A stretch of DNA of 64,000 nucleotides, taken from assembly GCF_900095735.1 (NCBI RefSeq), contig NZ_FNLO01000006.1, forward strand, positions 124,001 through 188,000, given 5' to 3'. Shown one piece after another: positions 52,554 to 61,599 of the stretch. This stretch comes from Chitinasiproducens palmae. Lineage in GTDB: Bacteria > Pseudomonadota > Gammaproteobacteria > Burkholderiales > Burkholderiaceae. The notes beneath the pieces are model-generated. The model did not search any database. It saw only the letters and a list, made by a program, of their open reading frames with translations, and had not been told where the DNA came from. The first letter of the stretch is position 1. Each line of letters begins with the position of its first letter. Both the position numbers and the translations under genes were made by a program.

Positions 52554-53435
52554 ATGTTCGACAATTTTCAGAGCCGGCAATTGGTGGTCAATGGCGTCCG
52601 GCTGCATGTCCGCGTCGGCGGCGAAGGGCCGCCGCTTGTTTTGCTGCATGGGCACCCTCAGACGCATGCGATGTGGCACCTTGTTGCGCCGACGCTGGCG
52701 CAAAGGTTCACAGTGGTGTTGCCTGATCTACGGGGCTACGGAGATTCGGATCGGCCTTCGCCGGGGGCTGACAGCGGCGCTCACACGAAGCGTGCGATGG
52801 CGGCGGATGTCGTGGGAGTAATGAAGCGGCTCGGCTTCGATCGCTTTGCGGTAGGTGCCCATGATCGCGGCGCCCGCGTTGCTCATCGCTTGGCGTTGGA
52901 CCATCCCGCTCATGTCCAGCGGATGCTACTGTTGGACATCGCGCCGACGCTCGACATGTATGAGCAGACCACCGAGGCATTTGCGCGCGCGTACTGGCAC
53001 TGGTTCTTTCTGATTCAGCCTGCACCGTTGCCGGAGCGACTGATCGAAGCGGATCCGATCGCCTATCTCCGGGATGTGATGGGTCGACGTCACGCAGGGT
53101 TGGCAGTCTTCTCGAACAAAGCCATGTGTGAGTACGAACGCTGCATTGCGATTCCCGGTACGGCTTCGGCGATCTGCAGCGACTACCGGGCCTCTGCGGG
53201 CATCGACTTGCTGCACGACCGCGCAGACCGCGATGCCGGCAGACGTATCGTCGCACCATTACGCGTCTTGTGGGGCGACCACGGCGTCGTGGGTCGATGT
53301 TTCGACGTTCTCTCGTTGTGGCGCAGCGCTGCCTCCGGCGACGTGTCGGGCGACGCTGTCCAGTGCGGACACTATCTTGCGGAAGAGGCGCCCGAGCGGA
53401 TCGCGGAAGAAATGGCGCGATTCTTCGCGTCGTGA
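52554..53435 (+). CDS. alpha/beta hydrolase, fluoroacetate (haloacetate) dehalogenase-like
   Basis: A 293-residue hydrolase with the complete active-site set of fluoroacetate dehalogenases. The oxyanion loop is LLHGHPQTHAMW. Counting from ATG 52554: nucleophile D104 with R105 and R108 in 'VGAHDRGARVAHRLALDHP' (Arg pair that binds the carboxylate), catalytic D128 in 'LLLDIAPT', fluoride-pocket H149 and W150 in 'RAYWHWFFL', Y211 in 'CSDYRASAGIDL' and catalytic H273 in 'VQCGHYLAEE'. In Burkholderia sp. FA1 FAcD the set is D104, R105, R108, D128, H149, W150, Y212, H271 (from memory). The enzyme should turn haloacetate into glycolate. ATG 52533 and 52551 are alternative starts; no strong ribosome site. 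Confidence 0.82.
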   Translation: MFDNFQSRQLVVNGVRLHVRVGGEGPPLVLLHGHPQTHAMWHLVAPTLAQRFTVVLPDLRGYGDSDRPSPGADSGAHTKRAMAADVVGVMKRLGFDRFAVGAHDRGARVAHRLALDHPAHVQRMLLLDIAPTLDMYEQTTEAFARAYWHWFFLIQPAPLPERLIEADPIAYLRDVMGRRHAGLAVFSNKAMCEYERCIAIPGTASAICSDYRASAGIDLLHDRADRDAGRRIVAPLRVLWGDHGVVGRCFDVLSLWRSAASGDVSGDAVQCGHYLAEEAPERIAEEMARFFAS

Positions 53436-54186
53436 TACTCCAGTTCTACGCGATGCGTCGGTCGACAACGCGTCCCAGCGACGGATGCCGACGCCGATGA
53501 ATGTCGGCGGTGGGATGAAGCACATGGCCGAACGTGGCGGGAACACGCCCTTGCGGCGATCGCTTGCACCTCGCTTGCAATTGGATAGTCTCGGTTCTCG
53601 GTAAGCAAGGGCGTCTGAACCGGCGCGGCCGCAGGCGGCCGAGCCCGCTGCCCGCGATGGCATTCGGTGCCTACCAGGGTAGGGCAGGGCGACTCCTACC
53701 GAAATGCGGCGCTAGCCGCTGGCGATTTCGCTCGGCCGGAGCAAATGCGTTGCTTATGGGTCGGTTCGGTAATCGAGTCTGCACGATCGCCGCCGCGCGT
53801 CTATTCATTCACGCCGTACCCATGCAACAGGTGAAAGTGGTCGGAATCAATGCGGGCAACGCCGAATCGCTTCTTGCCGATGCCGCGCGCGCCTCCAGCG
53901 CCCCTGAGCCCCTGAGCCCCTGAGCCCCTGAGCCCCGCCGCCCGCCGCCCGCCGCCCCGCAGCCCCTCAGACCTCAGCCCTCCAGCCCTCCAGCCCTCCA
54001 GACCTCAGACCTCAGACCTCAGACCTCAGACCTCAGACCCATGCCCGGAGCGCGTCGTGGCGCGGCTATCTTGGCGAACACCGATCGGTCGACTGCTGCT
54101 TCGATGCACCACGATGCCGCCGGCCGGGTTGCCCATCTGCAAAGCACAGGCGCACCCAACGCGGCCGGCTGGCCCCCGATGCACGC
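53436..54186. other. 751-nt spacer with a compound tandem-repeat tract, no gene seen
   Basis: Separates the dehalogenase from the convergent carboxylesterase. Open frames here lack protein-like features. The right half is the repeat tract at 53901-54040. Confidence 0.45.
53901..54040. repeat. compound short tandem-repeat tract (8-, 7- and 7/8-bp units)
   Basis: In order: CCCCTGAG four times (53901-53932); a CCGCCCG-type heptamer run (to about 53958); AGCCCTCC three times (53976-53999); GACCTCA five times (54001-54035). Every block is built from 7- or 8-bp units of C/T-rich sequence on this strand, much like the octamer array at 50331. Confidence 0.92.
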
Positions 54187-55872
54187 TCAGTCGGCCGGGA
54201 TCGACGCATCGAATTTGGCGATAAAGTCCAGCTGCGCGTTGCGCGGGCCATTGACGATCCGTTGCGACGCGTCGATCTGGTAGACCGGCTCGGTCGTTGT
54301 CTCGTATTTGGGCCAGTCGTTGATCGCGCCGCCGTTTGGATTGCCCGTCGCTGCGAAGCGGACCCACGCATCGATCATCTCGTTCGAGATGCGCACGTCG
54401 TCGGCCGTATAGGGTGCCGCGGACAGTTTCGCGTCTCCAAAGACATAGGCGACGTCGTCGCCGTGATGGGCGTCGCTGCCGGTGCCGCCCAGCTGCTTCC
54501 GCGTAAAGTAATAGCGATAAACGGGCAGGCCAGCGTCGGCGTAGAGACGCGCGATACCTCGCGCGCCGAACCAGAACTGATCGTCGCCGAAACTCAATGC
54601 GATAGCCGAGGCAATCTGCGCCGGATTGTCTACCGGATAGGTCGAGAAGGCCTGGTTGCCGAACGAACCAAAAATCGCCGGATCCGACAGATAGCTTCGA
54701 TACTGATCGACGGTCGAGATGGTGTACCCGTTGGTGAACAGATAGCCCTCGTCGGTGTTATTGCCCACCAGGAGCGGCACCTGCGTGGCGCGATGGCCTT
54801 CGAATTGGACGCGCTCTTCGTGCGGTAGGATTACGCCGTCTTGAACCGGACCGATCACGCGCGGTTCGGCAAGCGCGCGTATCTGCGCGCCGCCGCCGGG
54901 GTTCAGAATCACCGGGATTTGAGTGGCAGGCAATGCACGCAATGCCTGGATGTCGGCGCCCAGTGCCAGGCCATCCTGTTCGGCGGCGGCGAGCGACTTC
55001 CAGTGTCGCCACGACCCTGGACTTTCAAGAATGGCGCGATCGATCAGGCCGGCCGACTCAGGGGACGAAAGCAGTGTCGTGATCACGCTGGCGCCCGCGG
55101 ATTCACCCCAGATCGTCACGTTGGTCGGATCGCCGCCAAACTGCGCGATATTGGCCCTTACCCACTTGAGCGCTTGCGCGACATCGAGGATCCCGTAGTT
55201 GCCGGAGACCTTGCGCGCCGACTCGGCCGACAGCCCCGGATGCGCCATGAAGCCCATCGTGCTCACCCGGTAGTTCATCGAGACCACCACGGCGCCATGA
55301 TTGGCGACGACGCTGCCATCCACGTTGCCATTGCCGCTGGTGAAGCTGCCGCCGTAGACCCATACCAGCACAGGCAGCTTACGGGTGGAGGCGAGGCCGG
55401 ATCTCGGCGCCCAAACGTTGATGAACAGGCAGTCTTCGCTCATCGCCGCAGTGCCGGCTTGCATGCATTCCGGACCGAAGGCGCTGGCATCGCGCACGCC
55501 TGTCCAAGGCTCGGGGTCGATCGGTGCTGTCCAGCGCAGCGCGCCGGTCGGCGGCTTTGCGTACGGAATGCCCTTGAATGAGACAATATCGTCGCCAGAT
55601 CCCCGGACCTTGCCGGATGTCAGCGCAACGATCGGCGCCGCGTTTGCGCTCTCGGTCGGCACGGCCGATCCGCCGCAGCCAGTTAGACTCAGTAGCGACA
55701 GCGACGCCGCCACGCAGGCCAGCCGGAACGGCATCGTCGAACCGTTGCCGAGCCGGCGTCCGGGGCGAGCGTTGTCGCCGCGTCGGTTGGCCACAAGACG
55801 GCTATCCGTTTCGGGATGCGTGGTTGGACGGCCGCGCGTGCCAGGTCGTGGCGCTTTCGGACGAATCGGCAT
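54187..55872 (-). CDS. type-B carboxylesterase, lipoprotein
   Basis: A cholinesterase-fold carboxylesterase. 'VSFKGIPYAKPPTGALRWTA' and 'EDCLFINVWAP' are the two family signatures; 'VTIWGESAGASVITTLLSSP' holds the nucleophile Ser (GESAG), 'VGNNTDEGYLF' the Glu and 'GTGSDAHHGDDVAYVFG' the His. A lipoprotein signal with lipobox LTGC starts at an internal Met (55734), whereas a better ribosome site (AGGGAG, 7 nt spacing) precedes ATG 55872. That would add 46 Arg/Pro-rich residues in front of the signal, so the true start is uncertain. Likely a secreted or periplasmic ester hydrolase; substrate unknown. Confidence 0.88.
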   Translation of the reverse strand: MPIRPKAPRPGTRGRPTTHPETDSRLVANRRGDNARPGRRLGNGSTMPFRLACVAASLSLLSLTGCGGSAVPTESANAAPIVALTSGKVRGSGDDIVSFKGIPYAKPPTGALRWTAPIDPEPWTGVRDASAFGPECMQAGTAAMSEDCLFINVWAPRSGLASTRKLPVLVWVYGGSFTSGNGNVDGSVVANHGAVVVSMNYRVSTMGFMAHPGLSAESARKVSGNYGILDVAQALKWVRANIAQFGGDPTNVTIWGESAGASVITTLLSSPESAGLIDRAILESPGSWRHWKSLAAAEQDGLALGADIQALRALPATQIPVILNPGGGAQIRALAEPRVIGPVQDGVILPHEERVQFEGHRATQVPLLVGNNTDEGYLFTNGYTISTVDQYRSYLSDPAIFGSFGNQAFSTYPVDNPAQIASAIALSFGDDQFWFGARGIARLYADAGLPVYRYYFTRKQLGGTGSDAHHGDDVAYVFGDAKLSAAPYTADDVRISNEMIDAWVRFAATGNPNGGAINDWPKYETTTEPVYQIDASQRIVNGPRNAQLDFIAKFDASIPAD

Positions 55873-56293
55873 GAGGTGTCTCCCTGATTGTATGAACGAC
55901 GTGGACTGCCCGGATCAAACGCCCGGTTTGTGCGACATCGAGTCTGGCGCGTGTCTCGTCCGAGGTAAATTGCAAAAAACATATGAATCGATGCGCCTCT
56001 CGTATCAGTGGCGCGCCAGCGAGTACGCCACCAGCGGTTGCCATCGGACGGCCGCCCGGGAACAAGAGCCGGCGGCCCACGCCGGCACCGGCACCGACTG
56101 ACCGGTGCGAGGAGACGAGGACAATGAAAGCCGACTTGGCACGCACCTGCGGGTGCGCGTTGCCGACCGTATTGACGGACATGCATCGAAGCAGGGCCGG
56201 TAGTGCGCCGCCATGCCGGCGCGCTGCAAGGCAGGGGACGGTCGGGACCGGCCGGTGCATCAATCGCGCTGCTGCCGCGTGCGGGACGGCATC
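55873..56293. other. 421-nt divergent region between carboxylesterase and DctA-type gene
   Basis: No gene seen. A locally AT-rich patch (about 55970-55990, GCAAAAAACATATGAATCG) is a possible promoter area for the carboxylesterase on the minus strand. Confidence 0.4.
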
Positions 56294-57601
56294 GTGAAAT
56301 GGCTGCGGCCGTTCCGCCCGCTCTACGCGCAGGTACTGCTCGCGACACTGTTCGGCATGGTGCTGGGTCATGTGTGGCCGGAGACCGGCGTAGCACTCAA
56401 ACCGCTCAGCGATGGCTTCATCGCCCTCGTTCGCATGACCATCGCACCGATCGTTTTTTGCACCATCGTGCGGGGCATTACATCGCTGGGCAGCGGCACG
56501 ACGATCGGACGCACGATCGCGAAGGCACTGACGTTGTTCTATGGGCTGACGGCGGTTGCGCTGTTGCTCGGCCTTGCCGTAGCGTATGTGCTGCATCCCG
56601 GCGCCGGCATGCACGTCGATCTACACCGTCTCGATACCCGCAGCCTCGCGCCGCTGCTTGGCCAGCATCCCCCAAGCGGGCTGACCGAAGTGCTGCTGGG
56701 CATCATTCCAGACACCGTAACGGCGGCATTCGTAAAGGGCGATGTGCTGCCCGTCTTATTGGTGTCGGTCCTCTTCGGTGCGGCGTTGAACGGTTTGCCA
56801 CGCGCTGCGCAACCGCTGCTTGGCCTGATCGACGCAGTCGCGGATGCGTTTTTCCGCGTGATAGCGCTCATCATGCGGCTCGCGCCGTTGGGCGCGTTCG
56901 GCGCGATGGCGTTCACGGTGGGTTGTTTCGGCATTCGTTCCATTGGTTCGCTCGGGATGCTGATCGCCTCGCTATACGTCGCGTGCGTGCTGTTCGTGCT
57001 GCTCGTGTTGGCGACGCTTGCGCGTGTCCATGGCTTCTCGCTGTGGCGTCTGCTGCGCTACATCCGGGAGGAACTGCTCATCGTGCTCGCGACTTCGTCG
57101 ACCGAGCCCGCGCTGCCGAGACTGATCGCAAAGCTGGAAGCGCTTGGCTGCGAGAAGGGTGTTGTCGGCGTGGTATTGCCAGCGGGCTACTCGTTCAATT
57201 TGTCAGGCACCGCCATTTACCTGACGTTGGCTTGCCTGTTTATTTCGCAAGCGTGCGACCTGCCGCTAAGCGCGTCGCAAATCGTGCTCTTGCTTGGCCT
57301 GATGCTGTTGACGTCAAAAGGCGCGGCCGGCGTCACAGGCAGCGGCTTGATTGCACTGGTGGTGACGCTGACCGCGATGCCTGATCTGCCGGTAGCCGGC
57401 GTGGCATTGCTGGTCGGCATCGATCGTTTCATGTCGGAGGCGCGCGCGCTTACCAGCGTGATCAGCAACGCCTGTGCGGTGATCTTTGTCGCTTTATGGG
57501 AGGACGCTTGCGACCGCGAACGTTTGTCGCTTGCGCTGCGCGACGTCGACGCGCGTCCGCTTCCCGATGATTCGCCGGCGCCAAGCAACCGACGCGCGTA
57601 G
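56294..57601 (+). CDS. dctA: C4-dicarboxylate:cation symporter, DctA type
   Basis: A membrane carrier of the DctA/GltP family for succinate, malate or fumarate. It follows DctA through 'LYAQVLLATLFGMVLGHVWP', 'IALVRMTIAPIVFCTIVRGI', 'IMRLAPLGAFGAMAFTVG', 'YIREELLIVLATSSTEPALP', 'GYSFNLSGTAIYLTLACLFI', 'LTSKGAAGVTGSGLIALVVT' and 'GIDRFMSEARALTSVISNA'. The re-entrant motif reads NLSGT where DctA has NLDGT, and TSSTE where it has TSSSE. The GTG at 56294 fits the family's N-terminus; an ATG at 56213 would add 27 residues. Stands alone, divergent from the carboxylesterase. Confidence 0.9.
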   Translation: MKWLRPFRPLYAQVLLATLFGMVLGHVWPETGVALKPLSDGFIALVRMTIAPIVFCTIVRGITSLGSGTTIGRTIAKALTLFYGLTAVALLLGLAVAYVLHPGAGMHVDLHRLDTRSLAPLLGQHPPSGLTEVLLGIIPDTVTAAFVKGDVLPVLLVSVLFGAALNGLPRAAQPLLGLIDAVADAFFRVIALIMRLAPLGAFGAMAFTVGCFGIRSIGSLGMLIASLYVACVLFVLLVLATLARVHGFSLWRLLRYIREELLIVLATSSTEPALPRLIAKLEALGCEKGVVGVVLPAGYSFNLSGTAIYLTLACLFISQACDLPLSASQIVLLLGLMLLTSKGAAGVTGSGLIALVVTLTAMPDLPVAGVALLVGIDRFMSEARALTSVISNACAVIFVALWEDACDRERLSLALRDVDARPLPDDSPAPSNRRA

Positions 57602-58122
57602 ATCCGTTTGACGCGCCCGCAAGCCCGTGGTCACCGCCCACCCGGTGACGTCTGCCGTCTTCCGGTATTCGGTGTGAGCAGCGCGACGGCGCCATAGCGC
57701 GGGGCCAGGGCGGCCGGCGCCGTCCGAAACGGCGCGCGACACTACAACTCGAGGCGTGCGCTGCCGTTGCCTCAGCCGTTCCGTTCGCATACGCGCGCGA
57801 GGTGGCAACACGCGCGCCGTGCACGCCTCCCTCAAGGCTCTCATGTTGCAGCGCATCGCCGCCGACGGCAGTTGTACCGCTCGGCATGCGACTTTCTATG
57901 GTCGAGACGACGGCGATCGAGCGGCGCTACGTTACGTCACATTCCGGAACAGCCAACGGGAATTGTCGACGAGATTGTATGCAATCTCGATTCGTCTTAT
58001 GAACAAGACGTGTATGCATTCCTGCTTAAATTGGTTCGGCTGCGCGCGCCGCGCTCGTACAGTTGACGCCATGACGACGCAACGTCCGGGAAGTGTGCGA
58101 GCACGCCGTCCGGACCTGGGAC
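57602..58122. promoter_or_regulatory. 521-nt upstream region of the aldehyde dehydrogenase operon
   Basis: No gene seen; open frames are GC-driven. It becomes AT-richer near 57945-58030, where the inverted repeat at 57970-57989 lies, which marks the probable operon promoter. Confidence 0.5.
57970..57989. promoter_or_regulatory. inverted repeat CGAGATTG-TATG-CAATCTCG, candidate GntR operator
   Basis: Two perfect 8-bp arms around TATG, with the core ATTGTATGCAAT. FCD-type GntR regulators often bind TTGTATACAA-like sites, and such a regulator is encoded by the second gene of the downstream operon (59549). The site is about 133 nt before the aldehyde dehydrogenase ATG. Confidence 0.55.
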
Positions 58123-59556
58123 ATGGATACATTGCTGATCGACGGTACGTGGCGGGCCTCAAGAGAAGGCCAGTCGCTCGACGTCGCCGACCCGTGCACG
58201 GGAGCGCCGTTCGCGCAACTGGCGCGGGGCATGGCGGTCGACGTGGACGATGCCGTCCGCGCCGCGCGCACTGCCTTCGAAGGACCGTGGCATCAATGGT
58301 CGGCGGCGGAGCGCGGACGCTTGCTGGCGCGCATGGCCGTGCTTGTCGCCCGACACGCGGACGAGCTTGCCGCGGTCGAGTCACGCGATACCGGCAAGCC
58401 GCTTGTGCAGGCGCGTGCCGAATTCGACGTCGTGTCACGGTATTTCGAGTTCTATGCCGGGGCCGCCGATAAGTTCGCGGGCGCCGAGATTCCGTTTCTC
58501 CCCGGACACACGGCGATCGCCCGGCGCGAGCCGGTGGGCGTGACCGCGCACGTCATTCCGTGGAACTATCCAGCCGTCATGTTCGCCCGCACGATTGCGC
58601 CGACATTGGCGGTTGGCAACGCAGCCGTATTGAAGCCGGCTGAAGATGCTTGTCTCAGCTCGCTGCGACTCGCGCAGCTCTTGCTGGAGGCGGGTCTGCC
58701 GCCCGGCGTGCTGAACGTCGTGACAGGTCTGGGCGAGGAGGCGGGCGGCGCACTCGCGGCACATGCCGATATCGACTTCATCACGTTCACCGGCTCGCCG
58801 CAAGTCGGCACCCTGATACAACAGGCGGCGGCCCGCCATCACACGCCTTGCGTGCTCGAACTGGGCGGAAAGTCGCCGCAGATTCTTTTCGAAGATGCCG
58901 ACATCGAGACAGCCCTGCCGAGCATCGTGAATGCCATCATTCAGAACGCCGGGCAGACCTGTTCCGCTGGCAGCCGCCTGCTGATCGCGCGCTCGCGCTA
59001 CGCCGAATGGCTTGAGCGGGTCGCCGAGCGTTTCTCGGACCTCACAGTCGGCCCCCCCTCGGGCGGGCATGCCTGCGGTCCACTGATCAATGCAGCGCAA
59101 CTCGATCGCGTCCGTGCTTTCGTGGCGCGCGCCTGCGGCGACGGTGTTCAACAGGTTGCCGCCGGCAGCATCGCTGCGGACGCGGACAGTCGAGGCTATT
59201 TCTATGCGCCCGCACTGTTGTCAAACGTGCCGCGCGATCACCCTATCGCTCGCGAAGAAGTGTTCGGGCCGGTGCTGTGCGCATTGCCCTTCGATGACGA
59301 GGCCGATGCAGTGGCGCTTGCCAACGCGACACCCTACGGGCTGGTCACCGGCGTCTGGACGCAGGACGGTTCGCGTCAGACGCGTGTCGCGCAGCGTGTG
59401 CGCAGCGGCCAGGTCTTCATCAACTGCTACGGCGCTGGCGGCGGCGTCGAACTGCCATTCGGCGGCTTTGGGCGTAGCGGCCACGGCCGCGAGAAAGGCC
59501 TGGCCGCGCTCGAAGCGCTCACCGCGATCAAAACGGTTGTGCAGCGCTATGAGTGA
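58123..59556 (+). CDS. NAD(P)+-dependent aldehyde dehydrogenase (betaine-aldehyde type)
   Basis: A 477-residue aldehyde dehydrogenase. Active-site residues: N148 in 'VIPWNYP', K171 in 'AVLKPAEDA', E246 in 'CVLELGGKSPQILF' and catalytic C280 in 'NAGQTCSAGSRL'. 'ITFTGSPQVGTLIQQ' is the cofactor turn. It ends in the usual 'LPFGGFGRSGHGREKGLAAL' stretch. It oxidises an aldehyde to an acid; the acid could then be taken up by the CoA-transferase downstream. First gene of the operon; its 3' end overlaps the GntR gene by 8 nt. Confidence 0.93.
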   Translation: MDTLLIDGTWRASREGQSLDVADPCTGAPFAQLARGMAVDVDDAVRAARTAFEGPWHQWSAAERGRLLARMAVLVARHADELAAVESRDTGKPLVQARAEFDVVSRYFEFYAGAADKFAGAEIPFLPGHTAIARREPVGVTAHVIPWNYPAVMFARTIAPTLAVGNAAVLKPAEDACLSSLRLAQLLLEAGLPPGVLNVVTGLGEEAGGALAAHADIDFITFTGSPQVGTLIQQAAARHHTPCVLELGGKSPQILFEDADIETALPSIVNAIIQNAGQTCSAGSRLLIARSRYAEWLERVAERFSDLTVGPPSGGHACGPLINAAQLDRVRAFVARACGDGVQQVAAGSIAADADSRGYFYAPALLSNVPRDHPIAREEVFGPVLCALPFDDEADAVALANATPYGLVTGVWTQDGSRQTRVAQRVRSGQVFINCYGAGGGVELPFGGFGRSGHGREKGLAALEALTAIKTVVQRYE

Positions 59557-60274
59557 GACGCTGCTGTCCCGGGGCGGTGCCGCCGAGCTCTCCTCGCATG
59601 ACGACGCAGCAACGCCGGCGTCCGCGCCGCGCGTCGCACGGGCGCACGACATCGAGGTCGAACTGCGTCGCCGGATCGCGCGGCAGATCCTGCTGCCCGG
59701 CGCCGTGCTGCGCGAAGGCGAAATCGCCGAAGAGTTTGGCGTGTCACGCACGCAGGTTCGCGATGCCTTTCTCGTGCTTGCGCTGCGCGGACTGATCGAA
59801 CGGGTCCCGAACAAGGGGGCGGTGGTCAGTCGGCTCGACTTCGCACAGATCGTCGAGATTTTCGCCGTGCGCGAACCGCTTGAGGGCATGTGCGCGCGCC
59901 TGGCCGCCCAGAACACCACGCCCGAGGTCTGGCAGCCGTTCGTCGAGCGCTTCGAGCATGCCATGCCGGGCTTTGTCGAAACGGGGGACTTCGACGCCTT
60001 CGCGGATGGGTATCAGGCCTTCCGTCTGAAAATCATCGAGTCGGCGAACAACCGGACATTGCGAGACATGCTCGACAGCATAGGCGAGAAGATCAACGCG
60101 TTGTCTCGTCGCATCATCATCCTGCCCGGGCGGGGCGCTCAGGCGTTGCTCGAACATCGTGCCGTGCTGGACGCCCTGTACCGTGGCGACGCCGAAGCCG
60201 CCGAGACGCTGCGCAAGGCCAATATGCGCAGCGGCCTCGAGTGGTTCGTGCGCTATCGCAATTTCGTCCTGTGA
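59549..60274 (+). CDS. GntR family regulator, FCD subfamily
   Basis: A 241-residue regulator. Winged helix: 'EVELRRRIARQILLPGAVLR', 'EGEIAEEFGVSRTQVRDAFL' and 'VLALRGLIERVPNKGAVVSR'. The FCD ligand domain has 'VEIFAVREPLEGMCARLAAQ' and the metal- or acid-binding His in 'LEHRAVLDALYRGDAEAAET'. ATG 59549 lies inside the end of the dehydrogenase gene in another frame. It probably controls this operon through the inverted repeat at 57970 (inference). Confidence 0.9.
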   Translation: MSETLLSRGGAAELSSHDDAATPASAPRVARAHDIEVELRRRIARQILLPGAVLREGEIAEEFGVSRTQVRDAFLVLALRGLIERVPNKGAVVSRLDFAQIVEIFAVREPLEGMCARLAAQNTTPEVWQPFVERFEHAMPGFVETGDFDAFADGYQAFRLKIIESANNRTLRDMLDSIGEKINALSRRIIILPGRGAQALLEHRAVLDALYRGDAEAAETLRKANMRSGLEWFVRYRNFVL

Positions 60275-60288
60275 CGGTGCCGCGCGAC

Positions 60289-61599
60289 ATGACTGCCGAC
60301 TTGCACGATGCCATCCGGGCCGCCACTCACGAAGCCGCCCACGAAGCGACCCACGACACGGGCGCGGGCGAGCGCCACGTCCCTCGCGGACCAAACCTGC
60401 CATTGCAGGGCCTGAAGGTGCTCGAATTGGGATCCACCGTTGCCGGCCCATTCTGCGGGCGCCTGCTCGCCGATTTCGGCGCGGAGGTGATCAAGGTCGA
60501 ACCGCCGGAAGGCGATCCGCTGCGCACCATGGGCGAGCACGAGGCCGGCGTATCGCTGTACGCGGCCAGCCTGCTGCGCAACAAATCCCTGCTGGCAGTC
60601 GATCTGCGCTGCGCGGAGGGGCAAGCGCTGGTGCGCCGCCTTGCACTGCAAAGCGACATCGTGGTCGAGAACTTCCGTCCCGGCACCTTGGAGAAATGGG
60701 GACTCGACTACACGTCGTTGAGCAAGGTGGCACCGCGGCTGATCATGGTGCGCATCAGCGGCTACGGACAGACCGGTCCTTATCGCGAGCGTGCGGGCTA
60801 TGGCGTGATCAGCGAAGCAGCGAGCGGGATTCGGCACATGACGGGTGATCCCGATCGCCCGCCGGCCCGCGTCGCGGTTTCGATGACCGATTATCTGACT
60901 GGGTTGTATGGCGCCTGGGGCGCGACGCTCGCGGTGCTGGCGCGTGCCACGACCGGGCGCGGGCAATGCGTCGATGCGGCGCTCTACGAGAGCGCATTCA
61001 GCATGATGGAGCCGTTCGTGCCTGCCTTTGCCGCGCACGGCACGATCCCAGCCCGCACCGGGTCGAGCCTGCCGGGCAGCGTGCCGAACAACCTCTACGT
61101 GTGCGCTGACGGTGGCTACATCGTGCTGGCAGCGATGGCGGATGCGGTCTTTCGCCGACTTGCCGAGGCGATGGAGCGTAGCGACCTGACCTCCGATGCG
61201 CGCTTCAGTCGTGCGCCAGAGCGCGTCAAGCATCAGCACGCGCTGGACGGCGAAATCGCGCGGTGGTGCGCGACGCTGCCGCTCGCCGACGTCGAGGCCC
61301 GCTTGCATCGTCACGAGGTCCCCGCATCGCGCATTTTCTCGATGGCGGATGTGTTTGCCGATCCGCACTTCGAGGCCCGCGCGATGTTGCGGCGCGTCGC
61401 CCACGACAAGCTTGGCGAAGTCACGCTGGCCGCGCCGCTGCCCAACCTCTCCGCGACGCCCGGCACGATCCGACACAGCGGGGGGGCGGTCGGCCAGGAC
61501 AGCCGACGCGTGCTGCGCGAGGTCCTCGCGCTGTCGGAAAGCGAAATCGCGGCGCTGGCCGCGAGCGGCACCGTGTTGCTGGAAGGAGGACGTTCATGA
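60289..61599 (+). CDS. CaiB/BaiF (family III) CoA-transferase
   Basis: A 436-residue CoA-transferase. After a 30-residue His/Ala/Thr-rich leader come 'LKVLELGSTVAGPFCGRLLA', 'DFGAEVIKVEPPEGDPLRTM', 'VENFRPGTLEKWGLDYTSL' and 'MTDYLTGLYGAWGATLAVLA', whose Asp (MTDYLTG) is the likely catalytic residue. It attaches CoA to a carboxylic acid, perhaps the dehydrogenase product. ATG 60289 is chosen; GTG 60271, overlapping the GntR stop as GTGA, is an alternative. The stop overlaps the carboxyltransferase ATG (ATGA). Confidence 0.92.
   Translation: MTADLHDAIRAATHEAAHEATHDTGAGERHVPRGPNLPLQGLKVLELGSTVAGPFCGRLLADFGAEVIKVEPPEGDPLRTMGEHEAGVSLYAASLLRNKSLLAVDLRCAEGQALVRRLALQSDIVVENFRPGTLEKWGLDYTSLSKVAPRLIMVRISGYGQTGPYRERAGYGVISEAASGIRHMTGDPDRPPARVAVSMTDYLTGLYGAWGATLAVLARATTGRGQCVDAALYESAFSMMEPFVPAFAAHGTIPARTGSSLPGSVPNNLYVCADGGYIVLAAMADAVFRRLAEAMERSDLTSDARFSRAPERVKHQHALDGEIARWCATLPLADVEARLHRHEVPASRIFSMADVFADPHFEARAMLRRVAHDKLGEVTLAAPLPNLSATPGTIRHSGGAVGQDSRRVLREVLALSESEIAALAASGTVLLEGGRS

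Noticed and set aside
50331-54040. CRISPR array
   Set aside because: Repeats are 7-12 bp, directly adjacent and without unique spacers; no cas genes are present.
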